Assembly (NCBI RefSeq): GCF_014700075.1
Contig: NZ_JACXBU010000009.1
Coordinates: 1-64,000, forward strand
Length of the DNA stretch: 64,000 nt
Direction of reading: 5' to 3'
Source: Pseudomonas sp. JM0905a
GTDB taxonomy: Bacteria > Pseudomonadota > Gammaproteobacteria > Pseudomonadales > Pseudomonadaceae
Below the pieces are notes generated by a model. That model was not told the origin of the DNA. It saw nothing but the letters and a program-made list of their open reading frames with translations, and did no database searches. Shown here piece after piece: positions 25,376-33,529 of the stretch. Within the stretch, counting starts at the first letter, position 1. Each line of letters opens with the position of its first letter. The position numbers were made by a program, and so were the translations under genes.

Positions 25376-26343
25376 CAGTGTTTCTCCGGGTTCCAGATGG
25401 CCACTTTTTGGGTGTCTACCGGTTTGGGCAGCAGGCCGGCGTTGAAGAAAGCGTCGGCGATCTTCTGTTGTTCACGAAGGCTGTCGGCCTGCACCGCCTG
25501 CACCTGGTAGCTGCGCTGGGCATTGGCCTTCTCGACGATGGCCGGGTCCAGCCCGCCCCACTGTGGCGCGAGGATTTTCGCAGCCTCCCGTGGGTTTGCT
25601 CGCAGCCAGTCACCGGCCTTCACCAGCTCGCCGAAGACAGTACCCAGCACCTCGGGATGGTCATTGGCGTAGCGGGTGCTGGTCAGGTAGTAGCGCTGGT
25701 AGCGGGCCAGGGCGGCGCCATCGGCCAGGGTACGAGTGGCCAGTTGGCTGCGGGCGGTGCTGAGGAAGGGTTCCCAGGTCACCCATGCATCCACCTTGTG
25801 GTTCTCGAAAGCGGCACGACCGTCGGCGGGGGTCAGGTACGCCGGCTTGATGTCGGAGAACTTCAGGCCGGCCTTGGCCAGGGCCGCGATCAGCAGGTAA
25901 TGGCTGCCGGCTGCCTTGGTGACGGCAACTGTGCGGCCCTTGAGGTCGGCTGGGCTCTTCAGCTGCGAGTCCTGGTGCACGACGATGGCCTGGGCGGCGG
26001 GTGAGGGGGCTTCCAGGGCGAAGTAGGTGAGTTGGGCGCCGGCGGCCTGGGCGAACACCGGCACGGTATCGGCGACGTCGGCGGAGAGGTCGACATTGCC
26101 GACGTTCAGCGCTTCCAGCAGAGGTTGGCCGCTGGCGAACTCGTGCCAACTGATGCGGATGTCCTGCTTGCCCAATTCACGCTCCAGCGTGCCCTGGGCC
26201 TTGAGCAGCGTGATCAGGGTGGATGACTTCTGGTAGCCGATCCGCAACTGGGTGGCGGCATCGACAGGCAAGGCGCCGACCAGGCCGGCGGCCAGGGTCA
26301 GCGCAAGCAGGGTTCGGCGACTGAAGGAAAGCGAATGAGACAT
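25375..26343 (-). CDS. SsuA-family sulfonate-binding protein, orphan
   Basis: This 322-residue protein starts at the ATG at 26343, giving a signal peptide with an RR pair (SFSRRTLLALTLAAGLVGA) and cleavage near residue 29. The mature part has LRIGYQKSSTLITLLKAQGTLERELG, NVDLSADVADTVPVFAQAAGA and AFENHKVDAWVTWEPF, closely parallel to SsuA encoded at 29197-30159. No permease or ATPase is adjacent. It is coupled by a 1-bp overlap to the SfnB-like flavoprotein gene. It may feed the TauBC or SsuBC membrane parts nearby and bind the substrate of that flavoprotein. Confidence 0.87.
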   Translation of the reverse strand: MSHSLSFSRRTLLALTLAAGLVGALPVDAATQLRIGYQKSSTLITLLKAQGTLERELGKQDIRISWHEFASGQPLLEALNVGNVDLSADVADTVPVFAQAAGAQLTYFALEAPSPAAQAIVVHQDSQLKSPADLKGRTVAVTKAAGSHYLLIAALAKAGLKFSDIKPAYLTPADGRAAFENHKVDAWVTWEPFLSTARSQLATRTLADGAALARYQRYYLTSTRYANDHPEVLGTVFGELVKAGDWLRANPREAAKILAPQWGGLDPAIVEKANAQRSYQVQAVQADSLREQQKIADAFFNAGLLPKPVDTQKVAIWNPEKH

Positions 26344-26739
26344 GGGGACCTCGCTGATTGCGTTGTCGTCCGGCAATCAACGAGGCCGGAACAAGGACGC
26401 TGGATGGGGATCAGGTCGTCCGGTGTTCCGGTTTGGCAACGTTAACGATCTAAAAAAATGCTCTCAAATACTTTCTTGGAATGAGCTTAGAGAGTCGTCA
26501 GGGCCGATTCCATAACCGTTGTTATTCCCAAAAGGTATTTGTATCTAAAAAATAATTCTTTTTGGAAATTAGCGATCCCGCCATAGAGTGGCGGCCTGCC
26601 GAAAGCGGACCGCCGCATCGCATTTGCACCGGAGCCTGTGAAAAAGACAGTGGCTTCGAAGGTCACGCAGCGGCGCGTCGCGTCAGCTCCTGCTCCGGGC
26701 ACCCCAACACCCTTACAAGATCGCAATGGAGCATCGAGC
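26344..26739. other. Divergent regulatory region between the orphan binding protein and the porin
   Basis: No gene is evident in these 396 bp. On the left is the tau-like block (26419-26457) reading toward the binding-protein gene. From about 26510 to 26572 there is a second AT-rich zone (gttgttattcccaaaagg, ctaaaaaataattctttttg) that likely drives the porin. The segment 26580-26739 is the porin leader, without a clear hairpin; the frame is open through it from 26638 but has no good start. Confidence 0.6.
26419..26457 (-). promoter_or_regulatory. tau-like control block before the orphan binding-protein gene
   Basis: It contains tccggt at 26419-26424 and 26427-26432 (an accgga-N2-accgga direct repeat on the minus strand) and gatctaaaaaa at 26447-26457. 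The tauA leader has the same elements: tccggt pairs 8 bp apart and gatctaaaaaa 15-16 bp further on. Both blocks lie about 65-115 bp before their start codons. Confidence 0.55.
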
Positions 26740-28071
26740 ATGAACAAGTCGTCCCTCGCCCTGGCCGTCGCTTTCGGCGTGCTGGCCCAGCAGGCCGCCG
26801 CCGGCGGTTTCATCGAAGACAGCAAGGCCAGCCTGACCCTGCGCAACTTCTACATCAACACCGACAACCGCGAAGGCACCGCCGCGCCGTCCAAGCAGGA
26901 AGAGTGGGGCCAGGGCTTCCTGTTCAACTACGCCTCCGGCTACACCGAAGGCACCGTCGGCGTTGGCGTCGATGCCCTCGGCCTGTTGGGCGTGAAGCTG
27001 GATTCCGGCAAGGGCACTCACTACAACCCGACCAGCGCCAACTACGGCGGCACCGTGTTCCCCACTGACAACGACGGCCGCGCCAAGGACGATTTCGGCA
27101 GCCTGGGCGTGACCGGCAAGGTGCGCTTCTCCAAGACCGAAGCGCGCCTCGGCACCCTGCTGCCGAAGCTGCCGGTGGTGACCTACAACGACGGCCGCCT
27201 GCTGCCGCAGACCTTCGAGGGTGGCCAGGTGACCTCCAGCGAGATTGCCGGCCTGACCCTGATCGGCGGCCAGCTGGAACACGCCAAGGGGCGTAACTCC
27301 AGCGACGCCCGCGGCCTGTCGATTGCCGGCGCCAACAACGCCCGCACCGGCCAGTTCGTCAACAAGTTCTACTTCGCCGGCGGCGACTACAAGGTCAGCG
27401 ACAACCTGCTCGCGCAGTACTACTACGGCAACCTGGAAGACTTCTATCAGCAGCACTTCGTCGGCCTGACCCACAACTGGGCGCTGCCGGTGGGCGCGCT
27501 GAAGTCCGACCTGCGCTACTTCTACAGCGACTCCGACGGCAAGAACGCCAGCGCCGCCGGCCGCCGCGAAGGCTTCCGCAGCGCGGGCAACTGGGCGACC
27601 AACGACCCGGACCGCTACGAAGTGGACAACCGCACCTGGAGCGCCTTCTTCACCTACACCCTCGGCGGCCACGCGGCGAGCCTGGGCTACCAGCAGGTGT
27701 CCGGCGACAGCGCCTTCCCCTTCCTCAACCAGGGCGACGGCGCCACCGCCTACCTGATCACCGACCGCCAGATCGGCAAGTTCCTCAGCGCCGGCGAGCG
27801 CACCTGGGTGGCCGAATACGCCTACGACTTCGCCAAGGTCGGCGTACCGGGGCTGAAGGCGGTGGGCACCTACCTCAAGGGCAGCAACATCGAGACCCAG
27901 GCCAGCGACCAGGGCGAGTGGGAACGCGACTTCCGCCTCGACTATGTGCTGCAGGACGGTCCGCTGAAGGGCCTCGGTGTGTCCTGGCGCAACGCCGCCC
28001 TGCGCAGCGACGCGGCGCGCGACCAGGACGAGAACCGCCTGATCCTGAGCTACACCCTGACGCTGCTGTAA
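26740..28071 (+). CDS. OprD-family outer-membrane porin
   Basis: This 443-residue protein has a signal peptide ending near residue 21 (QQAAAG) and the OprD start GGFIEDSKASLTLRNFYINTDNR. The periplasmic-plug-like region LLGVKLDSGKGTHYN and the conserved LPKLPVVTYNDGRLLPQTFEG are typical. Alternating strands with aromatic girdles run to the end, SYTLTLL, closing on Leu rather than the usual Phe. OprD/OprE members let small anions, amino acids or organic acids through. Its place between sulfonate genes and lsfA suggests passage of sulfonates or sulfate esters. The ATG at 26740 gives a proper signal peptide. Confidence 0.9.
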   Translation: MNKSSLALAVAFGVLAQQAAAGGFIEDSKASLTLRNFYINTDNREGTAAPSKQEEWGQGFLFNYASGYTEGTVGVGVDALGLLGVKLDSGKGTHYNPTSANYGGTVFPTDNDGRAKDDFGSLGVTGKVRFSKTEARLGTLLPKLPVVTYNDGRLLPQTFEGGQVTSSEIAGLTLIGGQLEHAKGRNSSDARGLSIAGANNARTGQFVNKFYFAGGDYKVSDNLLAQYYYGNLEDFYQQHFVGLTHNWALPVGALKSDLRYFYSDSDGKNASAAGRREGFRSAGNWATNDPDRYEVDNRTWSAFFTYTLGGHAASLGYQQVSGDSAFPFLNQGDGATAYLITDRQIGKFLSAGERTWVAEYAYDFAKVGVPGLKAVGTYLKGSNIETQASDQGEWERDFRLDYVLQDGPLKGLGVSWRNAALRSDAARDQDENRLILSYTLTLL

Positions 28072-28194
28072 GGGACTGGCAGGCCTGCGGCCTACTTCGC
28101 GAATGAATTCGCCCCCACAGGGAAGCGCCAAAGCCGAACGCCGGCACGGACAGCTCCCTCTCCCTCTGGGAGAGGGTTGGGGTGAGGGGGTTTT

Positions 28195-28278
28195 GTAGGT
28201 TGGGCAGAGCGCAGCGAAGCCCAACGAGGGGGCCGAAACTCCGCGTGTTGGGCTTCGCATAGCTCAGCCACAACCTGC
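28195..28278. repeat. REP-type inverted repeat, family A
   Basis: Arms gtaggttgggcagagcgcagc and gctcagccacaacctgc, with inner arms gcgaagcccaac and gttgggcttcgc. It directly follows a type D hairpin. Confidence 0.75.
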
Positions 28279-28298
28279 GGTTCGATCAGGTATGAACT

Positions 28299-28337
28299 AG
28301 CCGGGAACCTCATTCCAGAGACCTTCCCGGCTTTTTC
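28299..28337 (+). terminator. Rho-independent terminator of the porin gene
   Basis: The stem agccgggaa (28299-28307) pairs perfectly with ttcccggct (28324-28332) and is followed by tttttc. It lies 230 bp past the porin stop, beyond the repeats. Confidence 0.75.
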
Positions 28338-28339
28338 AC

Positions 28340-28405
28340 GACTGCAAATTAATAGTCCATAAAGTAATAAATAAATTGTTATTTATTCTTTTTAATTTTC
28401 AACGC
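28340..28405 (+). promoter_or_regulatory. AT-rich promoter region of lsfA
   Basis: The stretch aataaataaattgttattta and following ttctttttaattttc lies 50-120 bp before lsfA. The word ttatttattct occurs identically in the tau leader (minus strand, 24107-24117). Sulfate-starvation control is expected because lsfA is known as a sulfate-starvation-induced gene in Pseudomonas. Confidence 0.5.
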
Positions 28406-28457
28406 AACTGCCCATAGTGAGCCCCACGGAACGACATCCAGATACAGGAGCAACACC

Positions 28458-29096
28458 ATGAGCATCCGCCTCGGCGACATCGCCCCCGACTTCGAACAGG
28501 ACTCCAGCGAAGGCCGCATCCGTTTCCACGAGTGGCTGGGCAGCAGCTGGGGCGTGCTGTTCTCGCACCCGGCGGACTTCACCCCGGTGTGCACCACCGA
28601 GCTAGGGTTCACCGCCAAGCTGAAGGATCAGTTCGCCGCTCGCGGCGTGAAGGTGATCGCGCTGTCCGTGGACCCGGTGGATTCCCATCACCGCTGGATC
28701 GATGACATCAACGACACCCAGGGCACCCTGGTGAACTTCCCGATCATCGCTGACGCCGACCGCCAGGTGTCCGACCTGTACGACCTGATCCACCCGAACG
28801 CCAACGACACGCTCACCGTGCGTTCGCTGTTCATCATCGACCCGAACAAGAAGGTGCGCCTGATCATCACCTACCCGGCCAGCACCGGGCGCAACTTCAA
28901 CGAAATCCTGCGGGTGATCGATTCCCTGCAGCTGACCGACAACCACAAGGTTGCCACCCCCGCCAACTGGCAGGACGGCGACGACGTGGTGATCGTCCCC
29001 TCGCTCAAGGATGAAGACGAGATCCGCCAGCGCTTCCCGCGTGGCTACAAGGCGGTCCGGCCGTACCTGCGCCTGACCCCGCAACCCAACCGCTGA
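28458..29096 (+). CDS. lsfA: 1-Cys peroxiredoxin LsfA
   Basis: This 212-residue Prx6-type peroxiredoxin has the peroxidatic Cys45 in HPADFTPVCTTE, preceded by LGDIAPDFEQDSSEG. The long C-terminal dimerization region is typical of 1-Cys enzymes, with no resolving cysteine. It reduces hydrogen and organic peroxides. In Pseudomonas the family member LsfA was found as a sulfate-limitation-induced protein linked to sulfonate use, and here it directly precedes ssuADCBF, which supports the name. The ATG is preceded by CAGGAGCAAC. Confidence 0.93.
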   Translation: MSIRLGDIAPDFEQDSSEGRIRFHEWLGSSWGVLFSHPADFTPVCTTELGFTAKLKDQFAARGVKVIALSVDPVDSHHRWIDDINDTQGTLVNFPIIADADRQVSDLYDLIHPNANDTLTVRSLFIIDPNKKVRLIITYPASTGRNFNEILRVIDSLQLTDNHKVATPANWQDGDDVVIVPSLKDEDEIRQRFPRGYKAVRPYLRLTPQPNR

Positions 29097-29196
29097 TTCA
29101 TCCGGCGCCTCGCGCGCACTGAACGACCCCCGCCTTACTCACCCGCCAACGGGAAGCAGGCAACGACACCACAAGCAAAGTCATGAGGAGAGCGCC

Positions 29197-30159
29197 ATGC
29201 GCACCATCACTTTGCGTCGGAGCCTGGCTGCCCTGTTCGCGGCTGCCCTGGCTTTCGGCGCCATCACGCAAGCTCAGGCCGAAACCCTGCGGATCGGCTA
29301 CCAGAAGTACGGCACCCTGGTGCTGCTCAAGGCCAAGGGCACGCTGGAGAAGCGCCTGGCTGACCAGGGCATCGAAGTGAAGTGGACCGAATTCCCCGGT
29401 GGCCCGCAGCTGCTGGAAGGCTTGAACGTCGGCTCCATCGACTTTGGCGTGACCGGCGAAACCCCGCCGGTGTTCGCCCAGGCCGCAGGCGCGGACCTGC
29501 TTTACGTGGCTTATGAGCCGCCGGCACCGCAGAGCGAAGCGATCCTGGTGCCCAAGGGTTCGCCCATCCAGTCGGTGAAGGAACTGGCCGGCAAGAAGGT
29601 CGCCCTGAACAAGGGCTCCAACGTGCACTACCTGCTGGTGCGCGCCCTGGAAGAGGCCGGCCTGAAGTACAGCGACATCCAGCCCGTCTACCTGCCGCCG
29701 GCCGACGCCCGCGCCGCCTTCGAGCGCGGCAGCGTGGATGCCTGGGTGATCTGGGACCCCTTCCAGGCCGCCGCCGAGAAGCAACTGGAAGCCCGCACCC
29801 TGCGCAATGGCGAAGGGCTTGTGGATAACCACCAGTTCTACCTGGCGACCCGCCCCTATGCGCAGAAGCACCCGCAGGTGATCAACACCCTGATCGAGGA
29901 AGTGCGCGCCGTGGGCGAGGACTCCAAGGCCGATCCGGACAAGGTCACCGAACAGGTCGCGCCGCTGCTGGGCCTGCCCAAGGACATCACGTCCATCGCC
30001 GTGAAGCGCCAGGGCTACGGTGCCCAGCCGCTGAGCCCGGAGGTGGTCACTGCCCAGCAGAAGATCGCCGACACCTTCACCGCGCTGAAGCTGATTCCGA
30101 AAAAACTCAGCATCGCCGATGTGATCTGGACGCCGCCGGCCAAGGTCGCGCAGCAGTAA
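29197..30159 (+). CDS. ssuA: Aliphatic-sulfonate-binding protein SsuA
   Basis: This 320-residue periplasmic protein has a signal peptide ending near residue 27 (ITQAQA). The mature part has the SsuA pattern ETLRIGYQKYGTLVLLKAKGTLEKRLADQG, LNVGSIDFGVTGETPPVFAQAAGADLLYV and AAFERGSVDAWVIWDPFQAAAE. It delivers alkanesulfonates to SsuBC. The start is set by ATGAGGAGAGC upstream. The gene lies 100 bp after lsfA, with a type E repeat in the gap before ssuD. Confidence 0.92.
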   Translation: MRTITLRRSLAALFAAALAFGAITQAQAETLRIGYQKYGTLVLLKAKGTLEKRLADQGIEVKWTEFPGGPQLLEGLNVGSIDFGVTGETPPVFAQAAGADLLYVAYEPPAPQSEAILVPKGSPIQSVKELAGKKVALNKGSNVHYLLVRALEEAGLKYSDIQPVYLPPADARAAFERGSVDAWVIWDPFQAAAEKQLEARTLRNGEGLVDNHQFYLATRPYAQKHPQVINTLIEEVRAVGEDSKADPDKVTEQVAPLLGLPKDITSIAVKRQGYGAQPLSPEVVTAQQKIADTFTALKLIPKKLSIADVIWTPPAKVAQQ

Positions 30160-30197
30160 TTTCGAAGCACCGGGTGAGCCCGCATCAGACGAAACAG

Positions 30198-30313
30198 CCC
30201 TCACCCCCGGCCCCCGCTCCGCGCCCCGGCCTGAACGCGTAGCGTTCAGGCGCTCATCGTCACTGGAAGCGGTGCTTCCAAAGCATTCCTCTTCGCCCCA
30301 AAGGGAGAGGGGA
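30198..30313. repeat. Dispersed intergenic element, type E (copy 2)
   Basis: Same ordered blocks as at 13572-13685: ccccggcctgaacg, the inverted repeat gaacgcgtagcgttc, aggcgctc, ggaagcggtgcttcc and cttcgccccaaagggagagg. It fills the ssuA-ssuD gap. Confidence 0.65.
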
Positions 30314-30339
30314 GTAGAAATTTGAAAGGAGACCACTCC

Positions 30340-31503
30340 ATGAGCTTGAACATCTTCTGGTTCCTGCCGACCCACGGCGACGGCCACTACCTCGGCACAT
30401 CCGAAGGCGCCCGCGCCGTTGACCACGGCTACCTGCAACAGATCGCCCAGGCGGCCGACCGCCTCGGCTTCGGCGGCGTGCTGATCCCCACCGGGCGTTC
30501 CTGCGAGGACTCCTGGCTGGTGGCCGCCTCGCTGATTCCGGTGACCCAGCGCCTGAAATTCCTCGTGGCCCTGCGCCCCGGGATCATTTCGCCGACCGTG
30601 GCCGCGCGCCAGGCGGCCACGTTGGATCGCCTGTCCGGCGGTCGCGCCCTGTTCAACCTGGTGACCGGCGGCGACCCGGACGAACTGGCCGCCGATGGCC
30701 TGCACCTGAACCATGAAGAACGTTACGAAGCATCAAGGGAGTTCACCCGCATCTGGCGCCGCGTGCTGGAGGGCGAAACCGTCGACTACGACGGCAAACA
30801 CATCCAGGTGAAAGGCGCCAAATTGTTCTACCCGCCGCTGCAGCAGCCGCGTCCGCCGCTGTACTTCGGTGGCTCCTCCGAAGCGGCACAGGACCTCGCG
30901 GCCGAACAGGTGGAGCTGTACCTGACCTGGGGCGAGCCGCCGGCAGCGGTGAAGGAAAAGATCGAGCAGGTGCGCGCCAAGGCCGCCAAGCAGGGTCGCA
31001 CGGTGCGCTTCGGCATCCGTCTGCACGTGATCGTGCGCGAAACCGTTGACGCCGCCTGGGCCGCCGCCGACCGCCTGATCGAGAATTTGGACGATGCCAC
31101 CATCGCCAAGGCGCAGGCTGCCTTCGCCCGTTTCGATTCGGTAGGCCAGCAGCGCATGGCCGCCCTGCACAACGGTCGCCGCGACAAGCTGGAAGTCAGC
31201 CCCAACCTCTGGGCTGGCGTCGGCCTGGTGCGGGGTGGTGCCGGTACGGCACTGGTGGGCGATGGCCCGACCGTGGCCGCGAGAGTGAAGGAGTACGCCG
31301 ATCTCGGCATCGACACCTTCATCTTCTCCGGTTACCCGCACCTGGAAGAGTCCTACCGGGTTGCCGAGCTGCTGTTCCCGCATCTGGACGTGGCGCGTCC
31401 GCGCACCAACGACGGCCTCGGTTTCGTCAGCCCCTTCGGCGAGATTGTGGCCAACGAGGCGCTGCCCGAACCCAAGCTGCACAAGCTGGCGTCGCAGAGC
31501 TGA
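30340..31503 (+). CDS. ssuD: FMNH2-dependent alkanesulfonate monooxygenase SsuD
   Basis: This 387-residue bacterial-luciferase-like enzyme converts C1-C10 alkanesulfonates plus reduced flavin and oxygen to aldehyde and sulfite. The start [19 protein letters not shown] and the internal [54 protein letters not shown] and [19 protein letters not shown] are characteristic. It is a few residues longer than the usual 381, at the C-terminus. I chose ATG 30340, after GAAAGGAGACC. The flavin reductase SsuE is not in this cluster and must be encoded elsewhere. Confidence 0.94.
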   Translation: MSLNIFWFLPTHGDGHYLGTSEGARAVDHGYLQQIAQAADRLGFGGVLIPTGRSCEDSWLVAASLIPVTQRLKFLVALRPGIISPTVAARQAATLDRLSGGRALFNLVTGGDPDELAADGLHLNHEERYEASREFTRIWRRVLEGETVDYDGKHIQVKGAKLFYPPLQQPRPPLYFGGSSEAAQDLAAEQVELYLTWGEPPAAVKEKIEQVRAKAAKQGRTVRFGIRLHVIVRETVDAAWAAADRLIENLDDATIAKAQAAFARFDSVGQQRMAALHNGRRDKLEVSPNLWAGVGLVRGGAGTALVGDGPTVAARVKEYADLGIDTFIFSGYPHLEESYRVAELLFPHLDVARPRTNDGLGFVSPFGEIVANEALPEPKLHKLASQS

Positions 31504-31513
31504 GGGCGCGGGG

Positions 31514-32299
31514 ATGAAGCTCGAATCCTTACTCCTGCGCCTGGCGCCCTGGGCCTTGCCCGTGGCGCTGCTGGCGATCTGGCAGGTCGCAGTGGAAACC
31601 GGCCTGCTCTCCACCCGCATCCTGCCCGCGCCGAGTGCGGTGCTGGCGGCGGGCTGGGACCTGCTGTCCAGCGGCGAGATCTGGACCCACCTGGCCATCA
31701 GCGGCTGGCGCGCCGGCATCGGTTTCGCCATCGGCGGCGGCCTTGGCCTGCTGCTGGGCTTCACCACCGGCCTGTCGAAGTGGGGCGAGCGCCTGCTGGA
31801 CAGCTCGGTGCAGATGATCCGCAACGTGCCGCACCTGGCGCTGATCCCGCTGGTGATCCTGTGGTTCGGCATCGACGAGTCGGCGAAGATTTTCCTGGTC
31901 GCCCTCGGCACCCTGTTCCCCATCTACCTCAACACCTACCACGGCATCCGCAACGTCGACCCGGCGCTGGTGGAAATGGCGCGCAGCTACGGGCTGGCAG
32001 GCGGAGCCCTGTTCCGCCAGGTGATCCTGCCCGGCGCGCTGCCCTCGATCCTGGTGGGCGTGCGCTTCGCCCTTGGCTTCATGTGGCTGACGCTGATCGT
32101 CGCCGAGACCATTTCCGCCAGCTCCGGCATCGGCTACCTGGCGATGAACGCCCGTGAATTCCTGCAGACCGATGTGGTGGTGCTGGCGATCCTGCTCTAC
32201 GCGGTGCTCGGCAAGCTGGCTGACGTCGCCGCCCGTGGGCTGGAACGCGTCTGGCTGCGCTGGCATCCGGCCTACCAGGCCAAGGGAGGTGCCGCATGA
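31514..32299 (+). CDS. ssuC: Alkanesulfonate ABC transporter permease SsuC
   Basis: This 261-residue permease has about six helices and the loop [37 protein letters not shown]. It starts 10 bp after ssuD and overlaps ssuB by 4 bp. The longer frame upstream runs into ssuD and is not used. It forms the membrane part of the sulfonate importer with SsuA and SsuB. Confidence 0.92.
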   Translation: MKLESLLLRLAPWALPVALLAIWQVAVETGLLSTRILPAPSAVLAAGWDLLSSGEIWTHLAISGWRAGIGFAIGGGLGLLLGFTTGLSKWGERLLDSSVQMIRNVPHLALIPLVILWFGIDESAKIFLVALGTLFPIYLNTYHGIRNVDPALVEMARSYGLAGGALFRQVILPGALPSILVGVRFALGFMWLTLIVAETISASSGIGYLAMNAREFLQTDVVVLAILLYAVLGKLADVAARGLERVWLRWHPAYQAKGGAA

Positions 32300-33105
32300 C
32301 CGCCCTGCATGCGCCTCAACGCCTCAAGCGCGGCATCCCGCTGGCGCTGCGTGGCATCGGCAAGTCCTTCGGCGAGCGCGAAGTGCTCAAGGGTATCGAC
32401 CTGCTGATTCCGGCCGGTCAGTTCGTCGCCGTGGTCGGTCGCAGCGGCTGCGGCAAGAGCACCTTGCTGCGGCTGTTGGCCGGGCTGGATCAGCCTTCCC
32501 GCGGCGAACTGCTGGCCGGTTCGGCACCGCTGGAGGATGCCCGCGAGGACACACGTCTGATGTTCCAGGATTCGCGCCTGCTGCCCTGGAAGCGCGTGAT
32601 CGACAACGTCGGTCTCGGTCTCTCCGGCAACTGGCGTCCGCGTGCCCTGGAAGCCCTCGAAGCGGTTGGCCTGGCCGACCGTGCGCAAGAGTGGCCAGCG
32701 GCGCTTTCCGGCGGACAGAAGCAGCGTGTGGCACTGGCCCGCGCGCTGATCCACCAGCCGCGCCTGCTGCTGCTGGACGAGCCCCTGGGTGCCCTGGATG
32801 CGCTGACCCGCATCGAGATGCAGCAACTGATCGAACGCCTCTGGCAGCAACACGGCTTCACCGTGCTGCTGGTGACTCATGACGTGAACGAAGCCGTGGC
32901 GGTTGCCGACCGGGTGATCCTGATCGAGGACGGCGCCATCGGCCTCGATCTCACGGTTGAACTGCATCGTCCCCGTGCCCGCGGCTCGGCGCGCCTGGCC
33001 GCGCTGGAAGCCGAGGTGCTGGAGCGGGTGCTGGCGCTGCCGCCGGCCCCGCCGGAACCCGAACCCCTTTCCCCCTTGCCCACGCAACTGCGCTGGGCGC
33101 TTTGA
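32296..33105 (+). CDS. ssuB: Alkanesulfonate ABC transporter ATP-binding protein SsuB
   Basis: This 269-residue ATPase has Walker [11 protein letters not shown]-loop [13 protein letters not shown], signature [13 protein letters not shown], Walker [14 protein letters not shown] and switch His in [10 protein letters not shown]. The GRSG variant of Walker A is typical of SsuB. The Pro-rich C-terminal tail is not conserved in the core family. It overlaps ssuC by 4 bp and is followed after 36 bp by ssuF. Confidence 0.93.
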   Translation: MTALHAPQRLKRGIPLALRGIGKSFGEREVLKGIDLLIPAGQFVAVVGRSGCGKSTLLRLLAGLDQPSRGELLAGSAPLEDAREDTRLMFQDSRLLPWKRVIDNVGLGLSGNWRPRALEALEAVGLADRAQEWPAALSGGQKQRVALARALIHQPRLLLLDEPLGALDALTRIEMQQLIERLWQQHGFTVLLVTHDVNEAVAVADRVILIEDGAIGLDLTVELHRPRARGSARLAALEAEVLERVLALPPAPPEPEPLSPLPTQLRWAL

Positions 33106-33141
33106 ACCAAACCCCATACCCCGAGCAAAGGAATAACCGCC

Positions 33142-33357
33142 ATGACCATCAAAGCCATCAACGTCCGTAACCAGTTCAAGGGCACCATCAAGGAAATCAT
33201 CGAGGGCCCGGTGCTCTCCGAGATCGACGTGCAGACCGCCGCCGGCATCGTCACCTCCGTGATCACCACCCGCTCCGTGCGCGAGCTGGAGCTGGGTATC
33301 GGCTCCGAGGTGATTGCTTTCGTGAAGTCGACCGAGGTGTCGATCGCGAAGCTGTGA
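33142..33357 (+). CDS. ssuF: Molbindin-like protein SsuF
   Basis: This 71-residue protein consists of one TOBE/Mop domain (AINVRNQFKGTIKEIIEGPVLSEI, then VTSVITTRSVRELELGIGSEVIAFVKSTEVSIAKL), as in molybdopterin-binding (molbindin) proteins that bind molybdate-type oxyanions. In Pseudomonas the last gene of the ssu operon, ssuF, encodes such a protein and is needed for growth on sulfonates, though its exact job is not clear. AAAGGAATAACC before the ATG is the ribosome site. Confidence 0.9.
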   Translation: MTIKAINVRNQFKGTIKEIIEGPVLSEIDVQTAAGIVTSVITTRSVRELELGIGSEVIAFVKSTEVSIAKL

Positions 33358-33384
33358 TGGGCGAGTGTGGGAGCGAATCGATGT

Positions 33385-33483
33385 TGTAGGGGCGAATTTA
33401 TTCGCCAAGCAGGCCGAAGGTCTGCCCTGCAAGGCATCAAGGGGGCAGCTGCGCTGCCCTTGGCGAATGAATTCGCCCTTACA
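33385..33483. repeat. REP-type inverted repeat, family C
   Basis: Arms tgtaggggcgaatttattcg and cgaatgaattcgcccttaca, with two mismatches, around a core containing gggcagctgcgctgccc. It lies between the convergent ssu and agu operons. Confidence 0.8.
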
Positions 33484-33489
33484 AAAACA

Positions 33490-33511
33490 AACCCCCGCAC
33501 TTGCGGGGGTT
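33490..33511 (-). terminator. Rho-independent terminator of aguBA
   Basis: The stem aacccccgca and tgcgggggtt is perfect. On the minus strand it is followed by tgtttttg, and it lies 19 bp after the aguA stop, so it ends the agu transcript. Confidence 0.8.
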
Positions 33512-33529
33512 CGTTCATTCCAGCTTCAC

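Larger units (their letters stand above)
28072..28457. other. Intergenic region: repeats, terminator and AT-rich lsfA promoter
   Basis: The 386 bp between porin and lsfA carry a half family C REP unit (28086-28122), a type D hairpin with a tttt tail (28156-28194), a family A repeat (28195-28278), a terminator (28299-28337) and an AT-rich promoter zone (28340-28405) with ttatttattct shared with the tau leader. There is no sign of a gene. Confidence 0.65.
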
